Shown here in pieces: positions 1 through 7,247 of a stretch of DNA of 12,081 nucleotides. Every line of letters starts with the position of its first letter. Position 1 is the stretch's first letter. The position numbers and the translations under genes were made by a program. Source of the DNA: JACOTK01 sp038256565 (GTDB taxonomy: Bacteria > Actinomycetota > Acidimicrobiia > Acidimicrobiales > CADCSY01); the NCBI GenBank assembly GCA_038256565.1, contig JBBSKG010000080.1:1-12081 (forward strand), read 5' to 3'. Under the pieces are notes generated by a model. That model did not search any database and was not told where the DNA came from. It saw only the letters and a program-made list of their open reading frames with translations.

Positions 1-1545
1 CTTGTAGGGCCCAACAGCATGGGCATCATAAATACCGATCCGGCTATCTCGATGAACGCCACCATTGACGATCATCGGCCTTTGCCGGGTGGTGTTGGTT
101 TCTTGTCGCAGTCGGGTGCGTTGGGTGTAGCCATTCTCGAATCAATGGCATCACTTGGTCTCGGCGTGTCGAGCTTCGTCTCGGTTGGCAACAAGGCCGA
201 TGTAAGCGGTAATGACCTCTTGCAGTACTGGGAGGGTGACGAGCGTACTGATGTGGTGTTGCTCTATCTTGAGTCATTCGGCAACCCGCGCAAGTTCACC
301 CGCCTTGCTCGCAGGGTCTCGCGCGTAAAACCCATCGTGGTGGTAAAGACTGGTCGGCGTCATCGTGATGCGGGCGCTATGCGTGATGGTCGAGCAACTG
401 ACGACGGTGTTCTTGACGCGTTGTTTCGTCAAACTGGCGTGTTACGCGTTGATACCCTTCAGCAGCTCTTCGATGTGGCATCGGTGTTGACGAGCCAACC
501 TTTGCCTCAGGGTCATCGAGTAGCGATAGTTGCCAGTGCCGGTGGAGCGGCTCTACTTGCAGTGGATGCTTGCGAGGGAGTTGGTCTGCAGGTTCCATTG
601 CTGTCAGACGAAACAGTTCGTCTCCTGGTGGGTGAGTTGCCTGATGGCACCAGAGTGGGCAATCCCATCGAGATGCCAGCGACTGCAACGCCAGACGACT
701 ATGGCCGAGCCCTTGATTTGGTTCTTGGCGCAGATGCTGTTGACGCAGCTCTTGTTATTCACGCATCTGCAGGGGGTGGGCCAATAGGTGAAGTGGCTCG
801 TGCTGTGGCGGGGGCTGGACGTAAAGCAGCCAAGCCAGTGGTGGCCAATTTTCTGGTTTCTGCCACCGACGGGAAAGCAGATGAGCTAGGGCTCAAGAAC
901 GGTATTCCTACTTTTGCTTCTCCTGAATCAGCCGCCCTCGCATTGGCTCGCGCTGGAGACTACGGCCAGCGCCGTTGGCGGCCAAGAGGTGAGGTCCGAG
1001 TGTTTGAAGATATTGATAACGAAGCGGCCCGCCAATTGGTTCATGTCGCTCTTGATTCGTCGGCTGCCACCATTGTTGATGCAGAAGTTCAGGCTCTCTT
1101 GAGTTGTTATGGAATCAGTGTTGACCCGCTTGGGATTCGAAGCGAAGGTGAGCGGGCTATGGACTTGGCGATAGAAGTGAGTCAAGACCCGTTCTTCGGT
1201 TCGCTAATGAGCTTGTCGACAGCAGGCCCCGCTGCTGAGCTAATTAACGATCGGGTGTACCGGGCGCTGCCACTTACCGATCTTGATGTGACTGACATGC
1301 TTCATTCGCTCCGGAGTTGGCCTTATATAAATGGTGAGCGCGGTCGTGAACGGGGCGACATTACAGCGCTTGAGACGTTGCTTGCCAGGGTTAGTTGTTT
1401 GGGTGACGAGCTTCAGGAGTTGGTAACGCTGGTGCTTGACCCAGTGGTCTTACGTCCTACCGGGGTGTCGGTCGCCCATGCCCGAGCCGTTTTGTCGTCT
1501 TCACCCCCATGGCAGCGTAACAATCTGGCAGTGCGTCGAATGTGA
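1..1545 (+). CDS. Pat-type ADP-forming acyl-CoA synthetase-like protein, 3' part, degenerate
   Basis: The reading frame is already open at base 1 (L-V-G-P-N-S before the first Met at 19), so the 5' end lies outside the window. Residues here count from that Met. GPNS-MGIIN and FLSQSGALG (about 28-36) are hallmarks of the CoA-binding and ligase part of ADP-forming acyl-CoA synthetases; DALFRQTGV, QPLPQGHRVAIVASAGG and GNPIE follow the actinobacterial Pat-type (lysine acetyltransferase fusion) layout. In active enzymes a SHT-type motif carries the phospho-His after KxGR; here 110-130 has none. The C-terminal ATP-grasp starts (LLSCYGISV, about 360-368) but jumps at about 386 straight to SQDPFFG, losing the nucleotide-binding middle, and later motifs drift (TAGP for a GG loop, DPV for NPV, AHAR for DAR). 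Catalysis is unlikely; a sensing domain of a protein acetyltransferase is the best guess. Any GNAT domain would be upstream and unseen. Confidence 0.8.
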   Translation, partial: LVGPNSMGIINTDPAISMNATIDDHRPLPGGVGFLSQSGALGVAILESMASLGLGVSSFVSVGNKADVSGNDLLQYWEGDERTDVVLLYLESFGNPRKFTRLARRVSRVKPIVVVKTGRRHRDAGAMRDGRATDDGVLDALFRQTGVLRVDTLQQLFDVASVLTSQPLPQGHRVAIVASAGGAALLAVDACEGVGLQVPLLSDETVRLLVGELPDGTRVGNPIEMPATATPDDYGRALDLVLGADAVDAALVIHASAGGGPIGEVARAVAGAGRKAAKPVVANFLVSATDGKADELGLKNGIPTFASPESAALALARAGDYGQRRWRPRGEVRVFEDIDNEAARQLVHVALDSSAATIVDAEVQALLSCYGISVDPLGIRSEGERAMDLAIEVSQDPFFGSLMSLSTAGPAAELINDRVYRALPLTDLDVTDMLHSLRSWPYINGERGRERGDITALETLLARVSCLGDELQELVTLVLDPVVLRPTGVSVAHARAVLSSSPPWQRNNLAVRRM

Positions 1546-1595
1546 GCATGCTTAGAGCGCGCGCCAAGAGGCCCGGCCTTGCCGCGTCCCAGGAT

Positions 1596-1624
1596 TAATT
1601 TGGCAGTCTTCGCCTGCCAAATTA
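1596..1624. terminator. Perfect 11-bp hairpin after the acyl-CoA synthetase-like gene
   Basis: TAATTTGGCAG at 1596-1606 and CTGCCAAATTA at 1614-1624 are exact reverse complements around a 7-base loop. It lies 50 bases after a stop codon and ahead of the next promoter. There is no clear T-run, so it is not a textbook intrinsic terminator. A terminator or a dyad operator are both possible. Confidence 0.5.
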
Positions 1625-1641
1625 CCGCACTGTGCTTATTG

Positions 1642-1665
1642 GAGCGCCGCTATCGGCGGACGCTC
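1642..1665. repeat. Second hairpin just upstream of the LLM oxidoreductase promoter
   Basis: GAGCG-CCGC (1642-1650) pairs with GCGG-A-CGCTC (1656-1665): nine base pairs with one bulged A and a five-base loop. It ends ten bases before the proposed -10 box, in the -35 region. It could end transcription from upstream or act as an operator; the sequence alone does not decide. Confidence 0.4.
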
Positions 1666-1674
1666 TTAGCTCGC

Positions 1675-1680
1675 TAGTCT
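1675..1680 (+). promoter_or_regulatory. -10 box (TAGTCT) for a leaderless LLM oxidoreductase mRNA
   Basis: TAGTCT matches the TANNNT -10 pattern of leaderless actinobacterial genes and lies exactly six bases before the ATG at 1687, which would place the transcript start on the A of ATG. No Shine-Dalgarno sequence is visible. No convincing -35 box is seen. Confidence 0.4.
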
Positions 1681-1686
1681 GTGAGC

Positions 1687-2454
1687 ATGGCACGCTTTAA
1701 AGTCGGTGTTCAGCTTCATCCCCAAGCCACATCTGTGACGTCACTACAAGAAGCCTGGCGTGAGGCTGACTGTATGGGCGTTGACAGCATTTGGGTTTGG
1801 GATCATTTCTATCCGCTTTATGGCGACCCCGATGCCAGCCATTTCGAAGGCTGGACATTGATGTCGGCCATGGCTTGTGAAACGACAAAGGCTCAGATAG
1901 GTGTGTTGGTTACTTGTAACTCATATCGCAACCCTGAGTTATTGGCCGACATGGCCCGAACGGTTGATCACTTAAGTGGTGGTCGGGCAATCTTGGGCAT
2001 TGGTGCTGGTTGGTTTGAGCGTGATTACGACGAGTTCGGATATGAGTTTGGAACTGGCCCCAGCCGACTTCGTGCCCTGGGTTCGTCGTTGCCCCGCATC
2101 AAGTCACGTTTGGCAAAACTTAACCCTGCGCCAATCGGACCTTTGCCCATCATGATTGGTGGTGGCGGAGAAAAGGTGACGCTGCGTCTTGTCGCTGAGT
2201 ACGGCGATATGTGGAATGGCTTTGGCCCAGCTGCCGACTTCGCTCACAAGAACACTGTTCTTGATGAGTGGTGTGCCACCGTTGGCCGCGACCCAAAGGC
2301 AATCGAACGTACGGTAGCTTTTGGTGGAGATATTAATGAAGAAATTATTGACGGCTTTATCAGCGCAGGGGCACAGCATCTTATTTACGGTCTTGGTCAT
2401 CCATTTGATCTTGACCCCGTGCAGCGTCTTATTAACGCCTCATTAGTTTTATAA
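1687..2454 (+). CDS. LLM class (luciferase-like) F420-dependent oxidoreductase
   Basis: This 255-residue protein resembles bacterial-luciferase-like TIM-barrel oxidoreductases that in actinobacteria usually use coenzyme F420. The N-terminus starts a barrel strand (KVGVQLHPQ); IWVWDHFYPLYGD carries the Asp-His-Phe signature of the fold; HLSGGRAILGIGAGW is the classic LLM phosphate-binding strand, followed by PIMIGGGGEKVTLRLVAEYGDMWN, also typical. The substrate cannot be read from sequence. The length suits the short LLM subgroup. In-frame starts are GTG at 1681 and ATG at 1687; ATG is preferred because TAGTCT ends six bases before it, as in leaderless genes. It appears to be transcribed alone, between two hairpins and an A/T tract. 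Function class is secure, F420 rather than FMN use is inferred. Confidence 0.85.
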   Translation: MARFKVGVQLHPQATSVTSLQEAWREADCMGVDSIWVWDHFYPLYGDPDASHFEGWTLMSAMACETTKAQIGVLVTCNSYRNPELLADMARTVDHLSGGRAILGIGAGWFERDYDEFGYEFGTGPSRLRALGSSLPRIKSRLAKLNPAPIGPLPIMIGGGGEKVTLRLVAEYGDMWNGFGPAADFAHKNTVLDEWCATVGRDPKAIERTVAFGGDINEEIIDGFISAGAQHLIYGLGHPFDLDPVQRLINASLVL

Positions 2455-2512
2455 AATTTTAAAATATTTACCTGGTACTGTCCTTGACTGATGTCAGAAG
2501 CAGGTAGAAACT
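2447..2512 (+). promoter_or_regulatory. A/T tract and candidate promoter of the kinase-regulator operon
   Basis: Bases 2447-2470 are 24 consecutive A/T positions, overlapping the LLM stop codon and made of nested palindromes (TTTTATAAAA, AAAATTTT, ATTTTAAAAT). Downstream lies TTGACT (2484-2489), 17 bases, then GAAACT (2507-2512), a weak -10 ending seven bases before the kinase ATG. The tract sits where an UP element would; it could also help end the LLM transcript. Confidence 0.35.
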
Positions 2513-2519
2513 GATTCTG

Positions 2520-4808
2520 ATGCGCTTGTCTGGAGGGGGTCTACGGTTTCGGCTGACCTCCCTTCTCGTCATTGCACTCCTGCCACTAGTTGTCGTAATA
2601 GGTGTTTTTGTTTCCACCCGCTACGACGTTGCTCGTCGGGAGGGGCGTGGTGAGATTGAAAAAGCCGCCGAAATGCTTAAAGCACGCCATGACATCTGGT
2701 TGGCACGAACTGAGGGATTTCTAACGTCTTTGTCATCGGTACTCACAGCGACGACCATGGACGGAACACCTCAATGTGATGCGTTTCAACGAGCGTTAGC
2801 CACTACTCCTGAATCTTTCGCCAACGTGGTGGTGGCAGACTCTAATGGCGATATCAAATGTTCAGCAGAGCCTATTCCAGGGGGCATCTCAACAAATGTT
2901 GCCGATCGACCTTCATTTAAGGCAGTCCGAGATGGACGCAGCTTCCAGGTGCTCACTTTAGGTGAGGGATTGGTTCTTGGGCATCAATATTTGCCAATAG
3001 CTTTTCCATGGCTCGACGGGGATCGTTTTTTAGGTGTGATTTTTGCGCCAGTTGAACTGGGTGAATTGAGCGGTATTATCCGATCGGTTGCAATGCCAGA
3101 AGGATCGTCCGCAACGGTTTATGACCAAGGAGGAACCGTTGCGGCCCGAAATGTCGACGAAGGCCCCTTTGTGGGAACTGACCAATCTGACCAAGAAGCT
3201 TTTGTCGCTGCAAGTGATTTCACTAAGCCTTCGTCGTTTGAAGCCAAGGGTCTTGGTGGCGTTCGAAGGCTTTATGCCACCTCATTTGTAGAACATGTTG
3301 GGTCAGGTAAGGCATTTATTATTCTTGTGGGCACGCCGGTATCAGTTGTATATAAAGGTGCCAACCAACTAAGAGCTGCAACTATAGTTGGTGTAAGCGT
3401 ACTAGTGGCGTTGGTGGTTATAGCGTCTTTTACAGGTGCCCACTTGCTTGTGTTGAGGCCCATAAGCGCTCTTCAAGGGGTGGTGCGACGCTTGGCCGAT
3501 GGCGATATGAGCGCTCGTCCAGGCGAGATCAAGGGGGCGGGGGAGCTGCGGGCACTTGGTGTGTCATTTGGAGACATGACAGAAGCGCTTCAAGATCGAG
3601 CAACAAAATTGGAAACGTCCGAGCGACGTTTTAGAACAATGATTGAAACTATCCCAGCCGCCACATTTTTAGTTTCAGCCGAGGGTGAACGATTCAAAGA
3701 AATGAGCATTCAGATCACAACCTTGCTTGGGATTGATCCAGCATTGATCTTGGCAGACCCACAAATTGCATATGACCGCATAGGTGAAGGTGACCTGCTT
3801 AGATGGAGAGCTGCTATCGATGAGTGCTTAGAGCTGGAAACCTCTGTTGGACTTGACATCGCTTTTCAAAGGGCCGACGAAACGTGGGGGTGGCTGAGAA
3901 CACACATTCGCCCCTCGCGCAATGCAGATGGGAGTCTGCTCGGTTTTCAAGGAGTGGCTTTCGACATCTCTGATCGTGTTGAAGCACAACATGAACTAGC
4001 TCAAATGAACGCCGTGCTTGAGGAACGGGTTAAATCGCGCACGGCTGAATTGAGCTCATTAAACTTAGAACTGGTTAGATTAAATAATGGATTGATGAAT
4101 GCCAATGAGGAACTTGAGGCTTTTAGCTATTCGGTTTCTCACGATCTCAGGGCTCCATTACGTGGAATTTCTGGTTTCGCCCAGTTGCTTGAAATGGACC
4201 ACGCCAAACAACTAGATGAAGAGGGTCTTCGTCTCTTGGGTCGCGTTCAAGGTGCAGCGATGCGCATGGGTGTGTTAATTGATGACCTGTTAGGGCTGAC
4301 ACAGGTGGGCAAGTCATCGATGAGCATTGAGCAGATCAACCTGACCCAGATGGCGCATGAAGTTGTGGAGTCACTGGCTGCCAGCGACCCTGGTCGATCG
4401 GTAAAAGTAGACATTCAAGACGGCCTAATTGCCTATGGTGACCACTCGATGGTGCGGGTATTGCTCGATAATTTGCTTGGAAACGCGTGGAAGTTCACAG
4501 GTAAAAAATCTGTGGCACATATAGAGCTAGGAGCTTCATCTGAACCAGATGAGCCAAGATGGCAGGTATTTTTTTTACGAGACAATGGGGCAGGGTTCGA
4601 TGTGGCCTATGTCGATAAGATTTTTCATCCGTTTCAACGGCTACACACTGTGGAAGAATTCGAGGGAACTGGCATTGGTTTGGCCATTGTTAATCGTATT
4701 ATTGTTCGCCACGGTGGCAGGGTATGGGCTACGAGTGAGTTGGGGAAGGGGACCACAGTGTTTTTTCAGATGGACCAGATGCCAAATAAGATCGAAAGTT
4801 CGCAATGA
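2520..4808 (+). CDS. Membrane hybrid-sensor histidine kinase: Cache-like sensor, HAMP, PAS, HisKA, HATPase
   Basis: This 762-residue protein should sense something outside the cell and phosphorylate the regulator encoded next to it. Order: membrane helix about 13-32; extracellular region about 33-285, where NVVVADSNGDI and VADRPSF resemble double-Cache domains and Cys86/Cys114 might form a disulfide; second helix about 287-310; HAMP about 311-363; PAS about 369-487 ending GFQGVAFDISDR; coiled coil about 486-535; HisKA with SHDLRAPLR, phospho-acceptor His541; HATPase with the N box at 648-660 (Asn651, Asn655), G1 DNGAGFD at 688-694, F box FHPFQRLH and G2 GTGIGLA at 716-722. All catalytic motifs look intact. 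There is no receiver domain on the chain. The ATG at 2520 has no Shine-Dalgarno; a TTGACT/GAAACT promoter would make it near-leaderless. The ligand is unknown. Confidence 0.92.
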   Translation: MRLSGGGLRFRLTSLLVIALLPLVVVIGVFVSTRYDVARREGRGEIEKAAEMLKARHDIWLARTEGFLTSLSSVLTATTMDGTPQCDAFQRALATTPESFANVVVADSNGDIKCSAEPIPGGISTNVADRPSFKAVRDGRSFQVLTLGEGLVLGHQYLPIAFPWLDGDRFLGVIFAPVELGELSGIIRSVAMPEGSSATVYDQGGTVAARNVDEGPFVGTDQSDQEAFVAASDFTKPSSFEAKGLGGVRRLYATSFVEHVGSGKAFIILVGTPVSVVYKGANQLRAATIVGVSVLVALVVIASFTGAHLLVLRPISALQGVVRRLADGDMSARPGEIKGAGELRALGVSFGDMTEALQDRATKLETSERRFRTMIETIPAATFLVSAEGERFKEMSIQITTLLGIDPALILADPQIAYDRIGEGDLLRWRAAIDECLELETSVGLDIAFQRADETWGWLRTHIRPSRNADGSLLGFQGVAFDISDRVEAQHELAQMNAVLEERVKSRTAELSSLNLELVRLNNGLMNANEELEAFSYSVSHDLRAPLRGISGFAQLLEMDHAKQLDEEGLRLLGRVQGAAMRMGVLIDDLLGLTQVGKSSMSIEQINLTQMAHEVVESLAASDPGRSVKVDIQDGLIAYGDHSMVRVLLDNLLGNAWKFTGKKSVAHIELGASSEPDEPRWQVFFLRDNGAGFDVAYVDKIFHPFQRLHTVEEFEGTGIGLAIVNRIIVRHGGRVWATSELGKGTTVFFQMDQMPNKIESSQ

Positions 4809-5266
4809 TCGGAAATCAGACAATCCTTCTTGTTGAGGACAATGACGATGACGTCGAACTCACCCTGAGAGCGCTTAGGGACGGCCTCATTGCTAACGAC
4901 TTGATTGTGGTTAGAGATGGGTTGGAGGCTCTTGATTATCTGATTCCAGATAAGAAAGATTTAGGCAAAAATGAAATGCCACATTTGCCAGCCCTGATCC
5001 TTCTCGACTTGAGCTTGCCAAAGGTTGGTGGCATCGAAGTTTTACGCCAATTACGTGCAAATGATCGCACCAGCAGCGTGCCGACCGTGATACTTACCTC
5101 GTCACTGCGAGAAGATGACCTAGCTAAGTCATATTCGCTTGGAGCGAACAGTTATGTCCGCAAACCCATCAATTTCAAAGATTTTGTCGAGGTAGTCCGT
5201 CAACTCGGCCTTTATTGGCTATTGATTAACGAACCGCCTCCAGGCGGTGGGTTTAGGCAGTCGTGA
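4805..5266 (+). CDS. Single-domain response regulator, Rcp1/CheY-like
   Basis: This 153-residue protein is a receiver domain with no DNA-binding output. Acidic pocket Glu11-Asp12 (LLVEDN), phospho-acceptor Asp68 (LILLDLSLP), Thr98 (VILTSS) and Lys120 (VRKP) are all present. The long stretch between helix 1 and the Asp68 strand (DGLEALDYL...KKDLGKNEMPHLP) is typical of the Rcp1 group that partners PAS/phytochrome-type kinases. The ATG overlaps the kinase stop (ATGA at 4805-4808), so the two are translationally coupled and almost surely a cognate pair. With no output domain, the signal must pass to another protein, such as a second kinase, an anti-sigma system or a phosphorelay, not seen here. 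The last residues (EPPPGGGFRQS) are encoded by a GC hairpin. Confidence 0.92.
   Translation: MIGNQTILLVEDNDDDVELTLRALRDGLIANDLIVVRDGLEALDYLIPDKKDLGKNEMPHLPALILLDLSLPKVGGIEVLRQLRANDRTSSVPTVILTSSLREDDLAKSYSLGANSYVRKPINFKDFVEVVRQLGLYWLLINEPPPGGGFRQS
5233..5248. terminator. GC hairpin inside the end of the response regulator gene
   Basis: ACCGCC (5233-5238), loop TCCA, GGCGGT (5243-5248) form a perfect six-pair hairpin 16 bases before the stop codon. On the plus strand GGGTTTAG follows and on the minus strand TCGTTAAT, so a weak terminator in both directions is plausible between genes that have no spacer. Confidence 0.4.
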
Positions 5267-5674
5267 TCAGGCGGGGATAAATCGGGGGAGTTTCTGGCCT
5301 TGGCCGGTGTCGTGGAAGACAACCGAAACGGCTTGGCCAATTGCAACGGCTTCTACCTCGCACTCGACGATATTGGTCATAATCCGTGGGCCTTCTTCAA
5401 GCTCCACGTAGGCGAGAATATAAGGGGCCGCAGATCCGTACATGGCCTCGCCTTTGCGTACGATCGAAAAACTGTAAACGGTTCCGTGACCTGATGCCTC
5501 AAACCACGAGACTTCAAGTGACCCACACGCTGGGCAGAACTCACGTGGGTACCAGATGACCGTCGAGCATTTGTCGCAACGTGGCAAGAGCAACTTGTCG
5601 ACGGCTGTTGCATCCCAAAATGGCTTTGAATCAGGGGTGATGGGGGGAGCCATGGTTGGCAGTGGAGTGGTCAT
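5267..5674 (-). CDS. DUF35 zinc-ribbon / OB-fold protein (ChsH2-like)
   Basis: This 135-residue protein has the DUF35 plan: an N-terminal helix, a rubredoxin-like zinc ribbon with Cys33-X2-Cys36 and Cys47-X2-Cys50 (CDKC, CPAC), then an OB fold (GTVYSFSIVRK, PYILAYVELEEGPRIMTNIV, GQAVSVVF). Such proteins pair with thiolase-like partners, as with ChsH2 and Ltp2 in steroid side-chain breakdown, where the DUF35 part is needed by the thiolase-like aldolase. Its start overlaps the stop of the thiolase-like gene (5671-5674) and is preceded by a good ribosome site, GGAAGGGA at 5688-5681. It is therefore a subunit or helper of that protein. Its stop codon directly abuts the response regulator stop on the other strand. 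Which acyl-CoA is handled is not known. Confidence 0.88.
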   Translation of the reverse strand: MTTPLPTMAPPITPDSKPFWDATAVDKLLLPRCDKCSTVIWYPREFCPACGSLEVSWFEASGHGTVYSFSIVRKGEAMYGSAAPYILAYVELEEGPRIMTNIVECEVEAVAIGQAVSVVFHDTGQGQKLPRFIPA

Positions 5675-6846
5675 GCGTCGTCCCTTCCAAGGATGAGGGT
5701 GGCACTGCCCATGCGAGTGCCGAGTGAGCCGCCCGTGCCATGGGCGAGGGCGATTTCGCAGTCAGGAACTTGTACTTGAGGGAATGCCTCACCTCGAAGC
5801 TGGCGTACAGCTTCGAGAACCTTGGTCATGCCGCCTCGGTTGGCCGGATGGTTATTGCACAAGCCGCCACCATCGGTATTGAAAGGCAGCACACCATTTG
5901 GTGACTGAAGTGCACCATCGCTTACAAACGACCCACCCTTGCCCTTCTCACAAAAGCCGAGGTCTTCAATCGTTTCGAGAACGGTGATGGTGAACGAGTC
6001 ATAGATTGAGGCGTAGTCAATATCTTTAGGTGTAACGCCTGCTTCAGCGAAGGCACGTGGTCCTGACCAAACGGCACCTGTATAAGTGAGGTCTATGCGT
6101 CCGTTGTTGGTGTGCTTTGGTGCTTCACCGTGACCAAGCACCCGAACGCAATGGCGATCGAGATCACGTGCAACCTCGGGCGAAACGACGATTAGGGCTC
6201 CTCCGCCGTCGGTGATGACACAGCAGTCGAGACGATGCAACGGCTCGGCCACCATTGGCGATTCCAGCACCTCTTCGATGGTCAACACTTTTTGAATGAA
6301 GGCGTTTGGGTTGTATTGGGCATGCGTAGAGGCGGCGACCTTGATTTCAGCAAGTTGCTCGCTAGTGGTACCGAACTCGTGCATGTGACGCATTGCCGCC
6401 ATGGCATACATGCTGATGATCGAGGGGCCGAATGGAAGCTCGAAGCCAGCTTCTGGCGAGTTCATAAATCGCCCTGCCATCGACATCATCTCTTGTGCGC
6501 CGTTGGTGCGTGGCTGGCCAGCAAGGGTTATGAGGGCAACGCTGCACTTGCCAGCAGCAATCGCTGCTGCGGCATGGCCGACATGGGCTACATATGAAGA
6601 GCCGCCCGTTTCGGTGGTATCTGCATATGAGAGTTTGAGGCCGAGGTATTCAGCCATCGACATCGGACCAAAGCCAGGCGCATCTCCTGCGCAGAAATAA
6701 GCGTCGACATCAGAAAACGAGAGCCCAGCATCTGCGAGAGCGCCAGTAGCGACCTCCGCATGAACTCTGGCAAGAGATTTGCCGGGTATTTTCCGGTCTG
6801 GGTGCTCATAAGCGCCCGCGATGAAGGCCTTGCCTTTGATACTCAT
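5671..6846 (-). CDS. Thiolase-like (SCP-x/Ltp-type) protein without the usual nucleophilic Cys
   Basis: This 391-residue protein has the thiolase fold of the lipid-transfer/SCP-x group. Where thiolases have the acylated Cys near residue 83, it reads ETGGSSYVAH, with Ser-Ser. YDSFT (282-286) with DLGFCEKGKGG, NNHP (His333) and the C-terminal HGTGG (His369) are the group's conserved sites. Without the Cys, Claisen thiolysis is unlikely; by analogy with the Ltp2-ChsH2 pair, a retro-aldol cleavage or other C-C chemistry on an acyl-CoA, with its DUF35 partner, is the reasonable hypothesis. The two genes overlap by four bases and form an operon. The ATG at 6846 has no Shine-Dalgarno but a TAGGGT box lies seven bases upstream. 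Typical length for the family. Substrate unknown; no other degradation genes are visible nearby. Confidence 0.87.
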   Translation of the reverse strand: MSIKGKAFIAGAYEHPDRKIPGKSLARVHAEVATGALADAGLSFSDVDAYFCAGDAPGFGPMSMAEYLGLKLSYADTTETGGSSYVAHVGHAAAAIAAGKCSVALITLAGQPRTNGAQEMMSMAGRFMNSPEAGFELPFGPSIISMYAMAAMRHMHEFGTTSEQLAEIKVAASTHAQYNPNAFIQKVLTIEEVLESPMVAEPLHRLDCCVITDGGGALIVVSPEVARDLDRHCVRVLGHGEAPKHTNNGRIDLTYTGAVWSGPRAFAEAGVTPKDIDYASIYDSFTITVLETIEDLGFCEKGKGGSFVSDGALQSPNGVLPFNTDGGGLCNNHPANRGGMTKVLEAVRQLRGEAFPQVQVPDCEIALAHGTGGSLGTRMGSATLILGRDDA

Positions 6847-6853
6847 GGGCCGG

Positions 6854-6859
6854 ACCCTA
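6854..6859 (-). promoter_or_regulatory. -10 box (TAGGGT) of the thiolase-like/DUF35 operon
   Basis: On the minus strand TAGGGT fits TANNNT and ends seven bases before the ATG at 6846, consistent with a leaderless or near-leaderless transcript. No ribosome site and no clear -35 box are seen. It lies in the 57-base gap after the cold-shock gene, so the operon need not depend on read-through. Confidence 0.35.
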
Positions 6860-6903
6860 CTGGGCCATGAGTCATATGCGCCAGTTGTGGGGCACGGGTA
6901 GCC

Positions 6904-7104
6904 CTAGATGACCTTCACGTCATTTGCCTGGTCGCCTTTGGGGCCTTGCGTGATTTCAAACTCTACTTGCTGGCCTTCTTCTAGCGAGCGGTAGCCAGAG
7001 CCTTCGATTGCGGTGTAATGCACGAACAAGTCTGATCCGTCCTCGCGGGAAATAAAGCCGTAGCCTTTTTCAGCGTTGAACCATTTCACGGTGCCGGTCG
7101 ACAT
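6904..7104 (-). CDS. cspA: Cold-shock domain protein, CspA family
   Basis: This 66-residue protein is a full single cold-shock domain, an OB fold that binds single-stranded RNA and DNA and melts RNA structure. It starts MSTGTVKWFNAEKGYGFI, with RNP1 KGYGFI at 13-18 and RNP2 LFVHY at 26-30, and ends with the usual EFEITQGPKGDQANDVKVI-type strand. Length is normal. Unlike its neighbours it has a strong ribosome site, AAGGGGGA at 7120-7113, eight bases before ATG. Its upstream region contains the large inverted repeat at 7146-7247, which may lie in its leader or promoter; structured leaders control some cold-shock mRNAs. Whether it is really cold-induced cannot be told; many actinobacterial copies are constitutive. 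Confidence 0.95.
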   Translation of the reverse strand: MSTGTVKWFNAEKGYGFISREDGSDLFVHYTAIEGSGYRSLEEGQQVEFEITQGPKGDQANDVKVI

Positions 7105-7145
7105 CAGTGCCGTCCCCCTTTGTCATTAAATTGGGGTTCGTCCTA

Positions 7146-7247
7146 AGGACCCGAGACAAAACTACTTGTGCGGCCGAAGGCCGAAAGTGAATACACCACA
7201 AAGGTTAAACATGTAAGCGCCGCGCAAGTAGTTTTGTCACTGGTCCT
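7146..7247. repeat. Large interrupted inverted repeat between cspA and the Mg2+ operon
   Basis: GACAAAACTACTTGTGCGG (7155-7173) is matched by CCGCGCAAGTAGTTTTGTC (7220-7238): 18 of 19 positions pair, the first 14 without a break, and the one mismatch could be a G-U pair in RNA. A symmetric three-base interruption is followed by six more pairs, AGGACC (7146-7151) with GGTCCT (7242-7247). The 46-base loop includes a small hairpin, CGGCC-GAA-GGCCG at 7171-7183, partly competing with the main stem. A 7-base direct repeat GTCCTAA (7140-7146, 7243-7249) flanks the structure. It may be an RNA leader, a shared operator of divergent genes, or a small non-autonomous mobile element. It holds no gene. 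Confidence 0.75.
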
